Assembly: GCA_002344005.1 (NCBI GenBank)
Contig: DDTD01000017.1
Location: 1 to 7,403, forward strand
Direction: 5' to 3'
From: Ignavibacteria bacterium UBA2373
GTDB lineage: Bacteria; Bacteroidota; Ignavibacteria; Kapaibacteriales; UBA961
Length of the DNA stretch: 7,403 nt
The notes under the pieces are model-generated. The model saw only the letters and a list, made by a program, of their open reading frames with translations, did not search any database and was not told where the DNA came from. A program made the position numbers and the translations under genes. Positions 1 to 7,365 of this stretch are shown one piece after another (the first letter of the stretch is position 1; each line of letters opens with the position of its first letter).

Positions 1-34
1 CTACGGGAGCACAACTCATCGCTACGGGAGCACA
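1..34. repeat. Partial 21-base tandem repeat at the window edge
   Basis: The 13-base word CTACGGGAGCACA occurs at 1-13 and again at 22-34, giving a 21-base period with spacer ACTCATCG. Only one full unit and a partial second are visible, so the array probably continues beyond the left edge. Because 21 is a multiple of three, any open frame through it encodes a heptapeptide repeat: YGSTTHR in the plus frame that stops at 35-37, or CSRSDEL and CAPVAMS on the minus strand. Whether it is an intergenic repeat or the end of a gene cannot be settled from this window. Confidence 0.6.
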
Positions 35-335
35 TAATTTGGCTGCAAACGTACATTTTTGCCCTTTTTAGGTACTTCTTTGAAGATTTTCTTTACAATG
101 AATTAAAACAAGTGTTTTGGCAAGAAATACAATTGGTAATAACTGCTATGATTGCTACTCTTTGCAATGAAAGAGCGTGATACCATTATGGCTGCTTTAG
201 TATGCGATTGACTGTGGTTTGGGTCTGATATGATTTCGGGTGCTTTCCTTTCAAAGCGTCGGTAATAACGGATGAGGTAAATGATTAGTTTTTTGTGGAT
301 TGGGGGAAATTTTCGCAATGATATTTTTTGTTATT

Positions 336-356
336 TTCTATTATCATATCATCCCT
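336..356. repeat. Imperfect 21-base direct repeat, left copy
   Basis: The word TTCTATTATCATATCATCCCT matches the copy at 443-463 at 19 of 21 positions. The two copies bracket the double-hairpin element at 387-420. They could be arms of one repeat unit or the product of a local duplication. Confidence 0.5.
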
Positions 357-386
357 GCGAGATTCACGCTAATGTATTTCAAAATT

Positions 387-420
387 CCCCTCATTGAGGG
401 GTGTCCGCAGGACGGGGTGG
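387..420. repeat. Compact double-hairpin intergenic element
   Basis: Two short perfect hairpins stand side by side. CCCCTC (387-392) pairs with GAGGGG (396-401) around ATT, and GTCC (403-406) pairs with GGAC (410-413) around GCA. GGGGTGG follows (414-420); its GGGG could instead pair with CCCC at 387-390, enclosing the second hairpin. From memory, very similar stretches (CCCCTC hairpin, TGTCCG-AGGACGGGGTGG) recur between genes in Bacteroidota-related genomes, which suggests a dispersed repeat. This recollection was not checked against a database. Confidence 0.6.
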
Positions 421-442
421 ATGAATTTGCGCGAAACATGAA

Positions 443-463
443 TTCTATTATCATCTCATTCCT
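443..463. repeat. Imperfect 21-base direct repeat, right copy
   Basis: The word TTCTATTATCATCTCATTCCT differs from the copy at 336-356 only at its 13th and 18th positions. It lies between the double-hairpin element and the operon terminator. Confidence 0.5.
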
Positions 464-492
464 TTGGGAATATATTGCCTATTTCTTGATAC

Positions 493-526
493 AAAAAACG
501 CCTCGGGATTTTCCGAAGCGTTTTTT
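493..526 (-). terminator. Rho-independent terminator of the two-gene operon (bidirectional)
   Basis: The arms 493-506 and 513-526 pair over 14 positions with one mismatch (C502 against A517), enclosing a six-base loop. On the minus strand the G/C-containing stem ends in a run of six T, about 30 bases past the stop codon of the large gene. The plus strand also shows a run of T (521-529), so the same hairpin could stop transcription arriving from the left. Confidence 0.88.
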
Positions 527-554
527 TTTACTTTTATGACCGATAGTATCGCTA

Positions 555-3500
555 TCAATGCAATACAATCACGGACATTGATTGCACATATAATCCTTGT
601 TTTAATCGTACCATATACACACCGCTCGATAATTCTTTGGTCGAAAGTGTGACGCTTGTGGTCATGGGTGCACTGAATACCGTCAAGCCCTGACTGTCAA
701 GTATTTCTACTGTGGCTTTGCCTCCCGACCACACCACGCTTAGCTCATCATTGGCGGGATTGGGATAAACAGCAAAAGTTCTATTGTTGTGACCTAATTG
801 ACTAAGATTAATTGTCGTTGAAGTTTTCTTTGACAGTCCATTGTCTTCCATTTCCGTACAAATTTCTCTTTGAAATTCCGAAACTGTACCACGAGTGTAG
901 AGTAAACGATAGAAGTTATTATCGCCTTGACTAAATTCGATGGTATGCATCACTCCTAAACCAAGTGGATCTCTTTGAAGACTTAAAGGCAATCGTTGTG
1001 GTTGTTCACCTTGTTTTTGAATAGACACTTGAAGGGCATCCCAACCATCGGTTTTGATTTTCTGCTGTAATAATGCTTCGTCATTTATGCGGAACCACGA
1101 TGTAATTAAGGTATCGTGAGCAATTGACATAGTTCTGTCTTGTATGTTCCATTCAAGTTCATGTCCGTTGATGTGCGGTGCTGAGATTGCCACATATCCA
1201 TCTGCATCTTTCCAACCATGATATACTCGGCTGATAAAACGATCTGAAAGTTTGTAAAAGTATTGGGCTGATCCGAGTATCTGCGGTAGTGCCGTGCTGC
1301 TTGTCGGATGATAAGAATAGACTCTTCTGTGTTCCCAACGTTGTGTCGGTGTCAGCGCAAACGGAATACCTGCTAAGTGTATATATGGATTACTACTTGT
1401 TGAGGACACATATTGTTTTGTCTGGAGCTGTGCAAATATTGAGTGGGATAATTCTCTATGAAAATAGACAGGTAACCATGTAGTTCCACCACCCGGCAAC
1501 GCGGCTTCATTTGTTTCGACGGCATTGATAATGAGGGATTTTGCATTGCTATTGACGCACCCTAAAGCATTGGGTGTAAAACTTTCATCGCTCATGGTGG
1601 CATGACCTTGAGAAAGTGAAGGGCGATACATCCAGCCATAGGGAAAGTGTGAAATGAGAGTTTTGGAAAGTGCTTGAGTTCGCAGTGGCTGAAGCGTTGT
1701 ACCGATAAGAGTATCATAATGAGCCAATCCGTCTAATACTAATAAACCATAACCGAAGACGGGAAAGACAATGCTTGGCAATCGTTTTTCCCATACAATA
1801 GCATCAAGTCGAATGCGGGCTGCTTGGCTTAAGGGTTCAATAGTGCAAGTATGGCGCAAACTTTGTTCTCGCCAAGGCATTGCCATAGTATTGCCCAAAT
1901 GGATTGTGTCTTTCATTGCTCCGATTGCATTGCTCATACAATAAATGCTTGAATCTGCATTGAAGTATGCAAAATTGCCAACGGTCATAAATTCAGGTCC
2001 CAGATAAGGCTCAACGGTAAGACCATTTGCTCTCAACCGTGTGGTAAAAATTTCAGATCGTATATCATCACAAGAATAATTTTCCTGCCATACCAATGCA
2101 CAATCATGTCCTTTGTGGCGCAAGGGTATATATGTACTCAATGAAGGATGTTGTGCTTTCCATAAAGAAAAACATTCGCTTGTGTCACTATGGAAACGAA
2201 TATAGCGTTTTGATTCCAAGCTATTATATTGGGAACGATGCCAACCCACACCTATACCGCGTTTTCTGTCAGCCCATGCATAAAAATTACCACCGAGAGC
2301 ATTTTGTTCACTTGCCGCTATCATGGGAGTACCAAACTCTGCAAGATTATTGGTATAAACACTGTCTGCAAGTATATACGCATAATGCCAGGGAGTGGCA
2401 TTGATATGCCAGATTTTGCTTTCGACTATTCTTTGAAAGGGTTCTTGGATGCCCATAAGCGGTGGCTGTGGCATATATCCTTTGCATCCATAGACCACAT
2501 AACAATAGGTTTGACCCGATACTGTATCATATCGTGCGACAAGGGAGGGGTAAGCACATGTATCATTCTGTATGGTTCTTGGCGGATGGCTATAACTATT
2601 CGAGAGTATCACTTCATTTTCCCACACAAGATTAGCATAAGGACTATTACGGGCAGTTGATTTGCTTCGGCGGTAACACACAACTGTTCTTTTGTCGGAG
2701 GTACTTACCGGACGAAAGTAACAGAGATGATAGCGCACAGAATCGGCAGACGGCACATAATATCCTTTAACCGAATCATAAACGGGCACGGGAAAGCTGA
2801 TGAGTTTTCTTTGATTGCTGTGACCAAGATTGCCCGTCACACTTGGGTCAGTAGGAAGCACCCGCACTCGAAAGATTTTTCCTTCACCGGGGAGTAATTT
2901 CACCATCACTGATTTATCTTGACCAATAACAGTATCTATTTTTTGATAGAGTGCGGGATTATTGCGATAATTATACACGCTGTCAAGATACGGATCATCG
3001 GCACCGAGTTCGGTCACACGCAAAAGTGCATAATGATTATTGCTTGCTTGCACATTAAAGGGCAAAGTAATCATACGCGCACCGCCTTGTTTATAGCGTT
3101 GTTGTTGCCAAAATGAAGTAGTACCCGTTGTTAAAGAATCAAATTCTGACGTAGAAAAAAATTGTAATGTATCACCTGTTTGACTATTGCGAATAAGCGG
3201 ATTAGTGCGCCTATTAATAATGCCAACATAAAATTCTTTTGTCATGGGAATATTTGCAGTGTCTTTATGGCGCAACAGTGTAATATCCAAATATGTAGTA
3301 TCCCAACCATCGCGCAAATCACGACGCACTGTAGGGATAGTCATTAAACGTGAGGAGTTAAAAGAAAAAATAGAATGCATAAGAGAGGTATCATTATTGC
3401 GAGCAGAAACAAGTTCACGAAAACCTTTGCCATACCATCCCATTAATTCTATATTCATTAAAGTATCGCCTATTTTGTGAATATAATCATGTACTTTGCA

Positions 3501-5828
3501 TACTTCATGACGAATGGATTTTCTGCCCATATAAATTCTGTTTTTAGAAATACCGAGTATGGTAGCGGTGCTGTCAAAATGAATATAATCATCCATATTC
3601 GAGGCATCGCCCTGTACAAGAAAATCCGATCCAATGGCATTACTTTTAAGAATACTGTCGCCCACCGTCAATTGTTCATTATATAAACGGGCTTGAGTAA
3701 TACCTTGATATGGTGGACTCATGGCGCAACCAAAAAATAAACCTTGTACAGTACGCATAGTATTCCATAAATCATAATTGCCTTGATTTTTATGTGCTAT
3801 GGCGGTATCGATATCTACTAAAGCATCAGAATGAAATCGGTCATAGAGTAATCCCTTTGTTCCGAATATAAGCCCATACCACAATGACAAACGAACTTCT
3901 TCCCCTGTTTGTACTCGTGCATTATTATTGCGTGCATATTTAATATCTGCTTCCTCAATATATTGTGCTTCGACATTGCCATGAAAATTAATATAGGAAT
4001 ACCAAGGTTTGCCATAAAGAATATGAGGATTGAGATAATAGTAATAATACATTCCTGCTTCAAGTTGCAATTGCATTGAAGGGTCACGAGGAAATTGTGC
4101 CATACGGTGAAATCGTGTGGAAGATGGCGAAGAATTCCAACTTTTTGCCGTTGCTATCAATGGTGTCGCTAAACCTTGTGGAATAATAGTATCACTGAAT
4201 GTCATATTTGTAAATAATTCATAGGAGCCGCCATAGCGATCACCGCCATAGAGTGAATCGAAAATAAACCATTTCTTTGCACTCATGGCATCGGCTCTGT
4301 CATGATGAACAGGGCGAAAGCCATATCTGTGGCGTAGGGCATAAAAATGTTTATCTTCAAAATTTGCATAATAGGCACTATCATGTTTGGTGGCATTTTC
4401 CATCCGTGAGAGTACATAGGGAATATAGGGAGCGGGATTGCCTAAACTACTTACCTTAGGAACTGCAAACCATGTAGTGGGTTGTTCGGTGCAGTGCATA
4501 TATTGCTCTGAGCCGCCGCCTTCGGTATGGGTTTGTCTATTAAAAAAACGATTGAGATAGCGCACATATAAATATTGAAATACTTTCGGTTCATCAATGG
4601 AATAATAACGCCATAATCGCAGATTGGGTACGCTGTCTTGCATACGTCGTATGCTACCTTGCACATTATGAGTAAACCATATAGCCATAGTTTTATCCCA
4701 ATGTCCGCGAAATGTTTTGCGTGCATTTGGTGTTTCCAAACGCACCCAATTAATATTCACATTGCATGTAGGGAAATATTCTATGCGTATATCAAAACTG
4801 TCTATGCGACCAAGTGGTTTATCGTCATATTCACCTAAGCGAAAAGGAGGATTAGGGTTTAAAGAGTCAGGAGGGTTATCTGTTGTTAGATTTGTTTTGA
4901 AAAAAGCTGATAAAGTAACGTCGCAGGTATCACTGAATGTGGGTAACATGGAACGGCGAATAATAATAATACTATCTTTGTTGACAGCCACTAATTTACT
5001 GTCCATCCAACGACCGCGACTATAATAATCAATATCTGCTTTATTGCCGATATTGTCAATTAATAAGCTGTCGAATTTAATATAACTCTTAGCAAATTTA
5101 ATCGAATCATTACGAATGAAAGGAACTGTAATCGGTATCGTAATTTTGAGAACAATAGGGTCTGTGGTATCGCTTTGAAAGACGGTATCGGCACGACGCA
5201 GATTAATAGCAAAATACCAATGAGTATCTGAATTCACCAATCCTTTATGTTCTTGAATACCCGAAAGAACTGTCAGACCTGTTGAGGGTGCTGATGCAGT
5301 GGTGAGGGCATAATGATTGCCGACAAGAGTACCTCCCGTTTTTTGTGCAAAACCGAATATTGCGCCCGTTGTATCACCCGTGGCAGGTTGCCAGCGTTGA
5401 TTGGCAATACGCAAAGGGGCTTCCGGATCCCATTGCATTGCAGGAGCATAGCCCGTACCTGTCAATACATCATGGTTCGTGGAGATATAGATACGTTCAT
5501 TCGAGGTACGAGGAATATTGTTGAGAGCAAAAATAAGATTAGCATCCAGATTATATTTTTCATTAAAAAAATTAAAATGCAAACGCCGATTGATAGTTCG
5601 CGGTGCAGCACCCCATTGCGGACCAAGTAAAAATTTCTTGGGGTGCATTGCCCACAATGTCGTATCAGAAAAATTGATATTGATAGCCATTGTTATAGTG
5701 TCCTCACCTGTGGGCATAACAATGCCATTATAATAATCTGCCGATGGCGGATCGAAAGGAAATTGAGCATAACAAAAAGGAGAAATAAGAAAAAACAGTG
5801 CCGTGATTGTGAGTATGGTTTTTTGCAT
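555..5828 (-). CDS. Giant T9SS-sorted surface protein with a possible glycoside-hydrolase-like core
   Basis: A 1757-residue protein predicted to be exported to the cell surface; its specific function is not recognised. Residues 1-22 form a signal peptide (hydrophobic LTITALFFLI, then CYA|Q). Residues 23-370 are beta-rich and of unknown family. Residues 370-700 look like a TIM-barrel hydrolase: RYYSIDEP at 407-414 resembles an acidic strand end, and EEVRLSLWYGLIFGTKGLLY at 643-662 resembles the late-barrel segment of glycoside-hydrolase-like families such as DUF4091/GH123. Residues 860-990 look like a beta-sandwich that closes with LLPGEGKIFRVRV. Residues 1030-1470 carry spaced P-S/M-L/I and V-W-E/Q motifs (PSLVARY, PSLSTYI, ALVWQEN, AIVWEK) suggesting a beta-propeller. 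Residues 1684-1757 are a type A T9SS sorting domain (FAVYPNPANDELSV through LSSGVYMVRL). The frame is intact throughout. The ATG at 5826-5828 is preceded by GGAGAG and lies three bases after the upstream stop. Export and sorting are secure, hydrolase activity is inference, and a non-enzymatic adhesin remains possible. Confidence 0.93.
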   Translation of the reverse strand: MQKTILTITALFFLISPFCYAQFPFDPPSADYYNGIVMPTGEDTITMAININFSDTTLWAMHPKKFLLGPQWGAAPRTINRRLHFNFFNEKYNLDANLIFALNNIPRTSNERIYISTNHDVLTGTGYAPAMQWDPEAPLRIANQRWQPATGDTTGAIFGFAQKTGGTLVGNHYALTTASAPSTGLTVLSGIQEHKGLVNSDTHWYFAINLRRADTVFQSDTTDPIVLKITIPITVPFIRNDSIKFAKSYIKFDSLLIDNIGNKADIDYYSRGRWMDSKLVAVNKDSIIIIRRSMLPTFSDTCDVTLSAFFKTNLTTDNPPDSLNPNPPFRLGEYDDKPLGRIDSFDIRIEYFPTCNVNINWVRLETPNARKTFRGHWDKTMAIWFTHNVQGSIRRMQDSVPNLRLWRYYSIDEPKVFQYLYVRYLNRFFNRQTHTEGGGSEQYMHCTEQPTTWFAVPKVSSLGNPAPYIPYVLSRMENATKHDSAYYANFEDKHFYALRHRYGFRPVHHDRADAMSAKKWFIFDSLYGGDRYGGSYELFTNMTFSDTIIPQGLATPLIATAKSWNSSPSSTRFHRMAQFPRDPSMQLQLEAGMYYYYYLNPHILYGKPWYSYINFHGNVEAQYIEEADIKYARNNNARVQTGEEVRLSLWYGLIFGTKGLLYDRFHSDALVDIDTAIAHKNQGNYDLWNTMRTVQGLFFGCAMSPPYQGITQARLYNEQLTVGDSILKSNAIGSDFLVQGDASNMDDYIHFDSTATILGISKNRIYMGRKSIRHEVCKVHDYIHKIGDTLMNIELMGWYGKGFRELVSARNNDTSLMHSIFSFNSSRLMTIPTVRRDLRDGWDTTYLDITLLRHKDTANIPMTKEFYVGIINRRTNPLIRNSQTGDTLQFFSTSEFDSLTTGTTSFWQQQRYKQGGARMITLPFNVQASNNHYALLRVTELGADDPYLDSVYNYRNNPALYQKIDTVIGQDKSVMVKLLPGEGKIFRVRVLPTDPSVTGNLGHSNQRKLISFPVPVYDSVKGYYVPSADSVRYHLCYFRPVSTSDKRTVVCYRRSKSTARNSPYANLVWENEVILSNSYSHPPRTIQNDTCAYPSLVARYDTVSGQTYCYVVYGCKGYMPQPPLMGIQEPFQRIVESKIWHINATPWHYAYILADSVYTNNLAEFGTPMIAASEQNALGGNFYAWADRKRGIGVGWHRSQYNSLESKRYIRFHSDTSECFSLWKAQHPSLSTYIPLRHKGHDCALVWQENYSCDDIRSEIFTTRLRANGLTVEPYLGPEFMTVGNFAYFNADSSIYCMSNAIGAMKDTIHLGNTMAMPWREQSLRHTCTIEPLSQAARIRLDAIVWEKRLPSIVFPVFGYGLLVLDGLAHYDTLIGTTLQPLRTQALSKTLISHFPYGWMYRPSLSQGHATMSDESFTPNALGCVNSNAKSLIINAVETNEAALPGGGTTWLPVYFHRELSHSIFAQLQTKQYVSSTSSNPYIHLAGIPFALTPTQRWEHRRVYSYHPTSSTALPQILGSAQYFYKLSDRFISRVYHGWKDADGYVAISAPHINGHELEWNIQDRTMSIAHDTLITSWFRINDEALLQQKIKTDGWDALQVSIQKQGEQPQRLPLSLQRDPLGLGVMHTIEFSQGDNNFYRLLYTRGTVSEFQREICTEMEDNGLSKKTSTTINLSQLGHNNRTFAVYPNPANDELSVVWSGGKATVEILDSQGLTVFSAPMTTSVTLSTKELSSGVYMVRLKQGLYVQSMSVIVLH

Positions 5829-5831
5829 GGC

Positions 5832-7316
5832 TCACTCTCCAATCATAATGGCACGTTCACGTGAAACAGCACCGGTGCTCATTTTGACGATATACATTCC
5901 GGCAGATAAACCTATAAGGTCAAGAGGAATTTTGTGTTCACCTTCGGATAATTCACCATTGAAAAGGTCTTTTATTCTGTTGCCTTGCAAAGAATACAGA
6001 ACTATAGAATAGTTACCTTGTTGTTTGAGCGACACAGGCAAAAGAGTTTTTCTGTCTTTTTGAACAGGGTTAGGAATATTTTGATGAATTTTGAAAGAAT
6101 CGTATTCAGCAACAGAATTGACATTTACTGTGCGCCAATCAAGACCAAGATAGACAGCGAAGCAACCATCACTACCACCAAAAGCAATATCATTTATACC
6201 ATCTTTATTAACATCACCAATACACGAAACCCAGTCGCTATAACCACAATAACCACGTCTACAAAAGGCAACTGCGGTAGGATTGTTTATTGACAATCCG
6301 GTATAGATGACAAGGACTTCTTGTTCTTGACCATTTTCTTTTATTATTGAAGGAATTATAAAATCTTCATTCTCGTCCCCATCAACGCTGCATTCTAAAT
6401 ATGACCATAATTCTCCTCCTAATGACTTTTCTTTTACAAAGATAAGTCTGTCATTCGCAATTGTATATCCGACTCGTGTAACCTTATTTTCTCCCGGTTT
6501 AACAGCTTTGGTCAGCATAAGGTAATTCTGGCCTGTTCTTTTATTCCAATAAAAATAATTACAACATGTTTCATAAAGTTTTTCACTTGAACTTGATTTA
6601 AAAGTTCTGATAATATCAAGTTGTTCCAAGGTAACAGATGGTTGATTGCCTGTATAGGTAATAGTGAGAGCATAGATAGCAAAACTTTCAAAAGAACCCC
6701 AATCATAATAGAATATGATGCGTGGTTTGCCCGATTCCGAAAAATAACTACCTATATAATGACTTGTTTCGACAGGGAAACTTACCCTCACGGCAGAAAT
6801 CTTACTGATGTCTTTATTCCCTAAGATTATATCAAAATTTCTATTTGTATTGCTATTGACAACGAGCATATCCTCAAGCGAATCTTTGTTGAGGTCGCCA
6901 ATAAGAGTCCACAATGTTCCTGACCTATTGAGATTGACAGACGGTTCGCTTTCCGGTTTTTGTTCCTTCTTACCACGATAAATACGCCCCAAATAATCGA
7001 AATAATCCGGAATACCGTCACCATTAGCATCAAGTTGAAAAACTGCATATCCACCGCCGGATTTCCATTGAAACTGATTTGTCGTATCGAAAGGGAAACG
7101 GTTGTAGAACACTGGGTTGTTTGAGGTATTAAACTTGTAGGAAATGGCATTCAACCCACCGCCGAGAGGGTCAAAGCCGGGCAGATGGGAGACATAGAAA
7201 CCAACGCCCCCCTTGATAGAATACCATTCTTGTAATTCGGGTAGAGCGGCGGCGTTTTCTTGCGCCACAGCATTGATGCCGCAAAGCAGCATGATTAGGA
7301 TAAGGAATTTTTTCAT
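5832..7316 (-). CDS. T9SS-sorted FG-GAP/VCBS-type beta-propeller protein
   Basis: A 494-residue exported protein, probably surface-attached or secreted. Residues 1-18 form a signal peptide (MKKFLILIMLLCGINAVA|Q); the Cys at 12 lacks a proper lipobox, so a lipoprotein is less likely. Four Asp-rich calcium-loop motifs typical of FG-GAP/VCBS repeats are visible: DANGDGIPD (96-104), DLNKDSLED (141-149), a degenerate VDGDENEDF (311-319) and DVNKDGIND (368-376). Each is followed by a hydrophobic strand, as in integrin-alpha-like propeller blades. The gap at 150-310 may hide degenerate blades. Residues 410-494 form a type A T9SS sorting domain (NIPNPV, then LSAGMYIVKM). Seven Cys lie in the mature part, four of them between 352 and 385, so disulfides are possible. 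The frame stays open upstream to a GTG at 7334 and an ATG at 7331. The ATG at 7316 is preferred because it directly precedes the lysine-plus-hydrophobic signal peptide and has GGAG nine bases upstream. It is the first gene of a two-gene operon. Binding partner or ligand is unknown. Confidence 0.92.
   Translation of the reverse strand: MKKFLILIMLLCGINAVAQENAAALPELQEWYSIKGGVGFYVSHLPGFDPLGGGLNAISYKFNTSNNPVFYNRFPFDTTNQFQWKSGGGYAVFQLDANGDGIPDYFDYLGRIYRGKKEQKPESEPSVNLNRSGTLWTLIGDLNKDSLEDMLVVNSNTNRNFDIILGNKDISKISAVRVSFPVETSHYIGSYFSESGKPRIIFYYDWGSFESFAIYALTITYTGNQPSVTLEQLDIIRTFKSSSSEKLYETCCNYFYWNKRTGQNYLMLTKAVKPGENKVTRVGYTIANDRLIFVKEKSLGGELWSYLECSVDGDENEDFIIPSIIKENGQEQEVLVIYTGLSINNPTAVAFCRRGYCGYSDWVSCIGDVNKDGINDIAFGGSDGCFAVYLGLDWRTVNVNSVAEYDSFKIHQNIPNPVQKDRKTLLPVSLKQQGNYSIVLYSLQGNRIKDLFNGELSEGEHKIPLDLIGLSAGMYIVKMSTGAVSRERAIMIGE
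5835..5840 (-). promoter_or_regulatory. Ribosome binding site of the large gene, inside the upstream gene
   Basis: The minus strand reads GGAGAG, then TGAGCC, then ATG. The purine tract lies within the last codons of the upstream gene, six bases before the start, and the upstream stop is three bases before the start. This arrangement supports translational coupling and fixes the start at 5828. Confidence 0.7.
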
Positions 7317-7325
7317 AAGGATACA

Positions 7326-7329
7326 CTCC
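7326..7329 (-). promoter_or_regulatory. Ribosome binding site of the FG-GAP gene
   Basis: The minus strand has GGAG nine bases before the ATG at 7316. It overlaps the alternative upstream ATG at 7331, which argues that translation starts at the later ATG, where the signal peptide begins. Confidence 0.6.
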
Positions 7330-7357
7330 ATCACTAAGTATAAAAAGATGTTTGATT

Positions 7358-7365
7358 CAAAAATA
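7358..7365 (-). promoter_or_regulatory. Possible Bacteroidota-type -7 box of the operon promoter
   Basis: The minus strand reads TATTTTTG, which matches the TAnnTTTG consensus of the Bacteroidota primary sigma factor. It lies 41 bases before the ATG at 7316. No clear TTTG -33 element is seen at the expected distance, and the surroundings are AT-rich, so a chance match is possible. An alternative sigma70-like pair (TTGAAT at 7355-7360 and TATACT at 7337-7342) has too short a spacer. Confidence 0.3.

Larger units (their letters stand above)
35..554. other. Non-coding region downstream of the operon
   Basis: No convincing gene is present. The open stretches here are short, use weak starts such as TTG, show no recognisable family and run through the repeats and terminator. 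From 35 to about 335 I see only AT-rich sequence without clear structure. The rest holds the direct repeats, the double hairpin and the terminator. A minor inverted repeat (GATAG 542-546, CTATC 552-556) overlaps the stop codon of the large gene and is probably incidental. Confidence 0.6.

Noticed and set aside
1..180. Plus frame open from the left edge to a TGA at 178-180, possibly the end of a gene
   Set aside because: About 59 codons are open, but the peptide is not recognisable and begins in the tandem repeat; two other plus frames are also open through that repeat. It cannot be supported without sequence to the left.
103..318. Minus-strand open frame of 71 codons starting with TTG
   Set aside because: It has no ribosome binding site, uses a weak start, has no recognisable family and shows an unremarkable composition; it lies past the operon terminator. 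It was judged a chance opening.
300..539. Plus-strand open frame of 79 codons
   Set aside because: It reads straight through the double-hairpin element, both direct repeats and the terminator, so its peptide only reflects those structures (for example IPLIEGCPQDGVDE from the hairpins).
2096..2660. Overlapping plus-strand open frames opposite the large gene
   Set aside because: They lie wholly antisense to a clearly coding frame, overlap each other and encode no recognisable product; they are shadows of the large gene.
4034..4048. Run of five tyrosines (residues 594-598) as a possible slippage or repeat tract
   Set aside because: The codons are mixed TAT and TAC, there is no long homopolymer and the frame continues normally; it is most simply an aromatic beta strand.
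3818..4087. Minus-strand open frame of 89 codons in another frame within the large gene
   Set aside because: It is nested inside the barrel-like region, whose main frame is uninterrupted and shows family-like motifs; there is no evidence for programmed overlap.
7281..7283. Cys12 in the FG-GAP protein signal peptide as a lipoprotein attachment site
   Set aside because: The preceding residues are Met-Leu-Leu, without the small residue normally needed before the Cys, while a standard signal peptidase I site (AVA|Q) follows.
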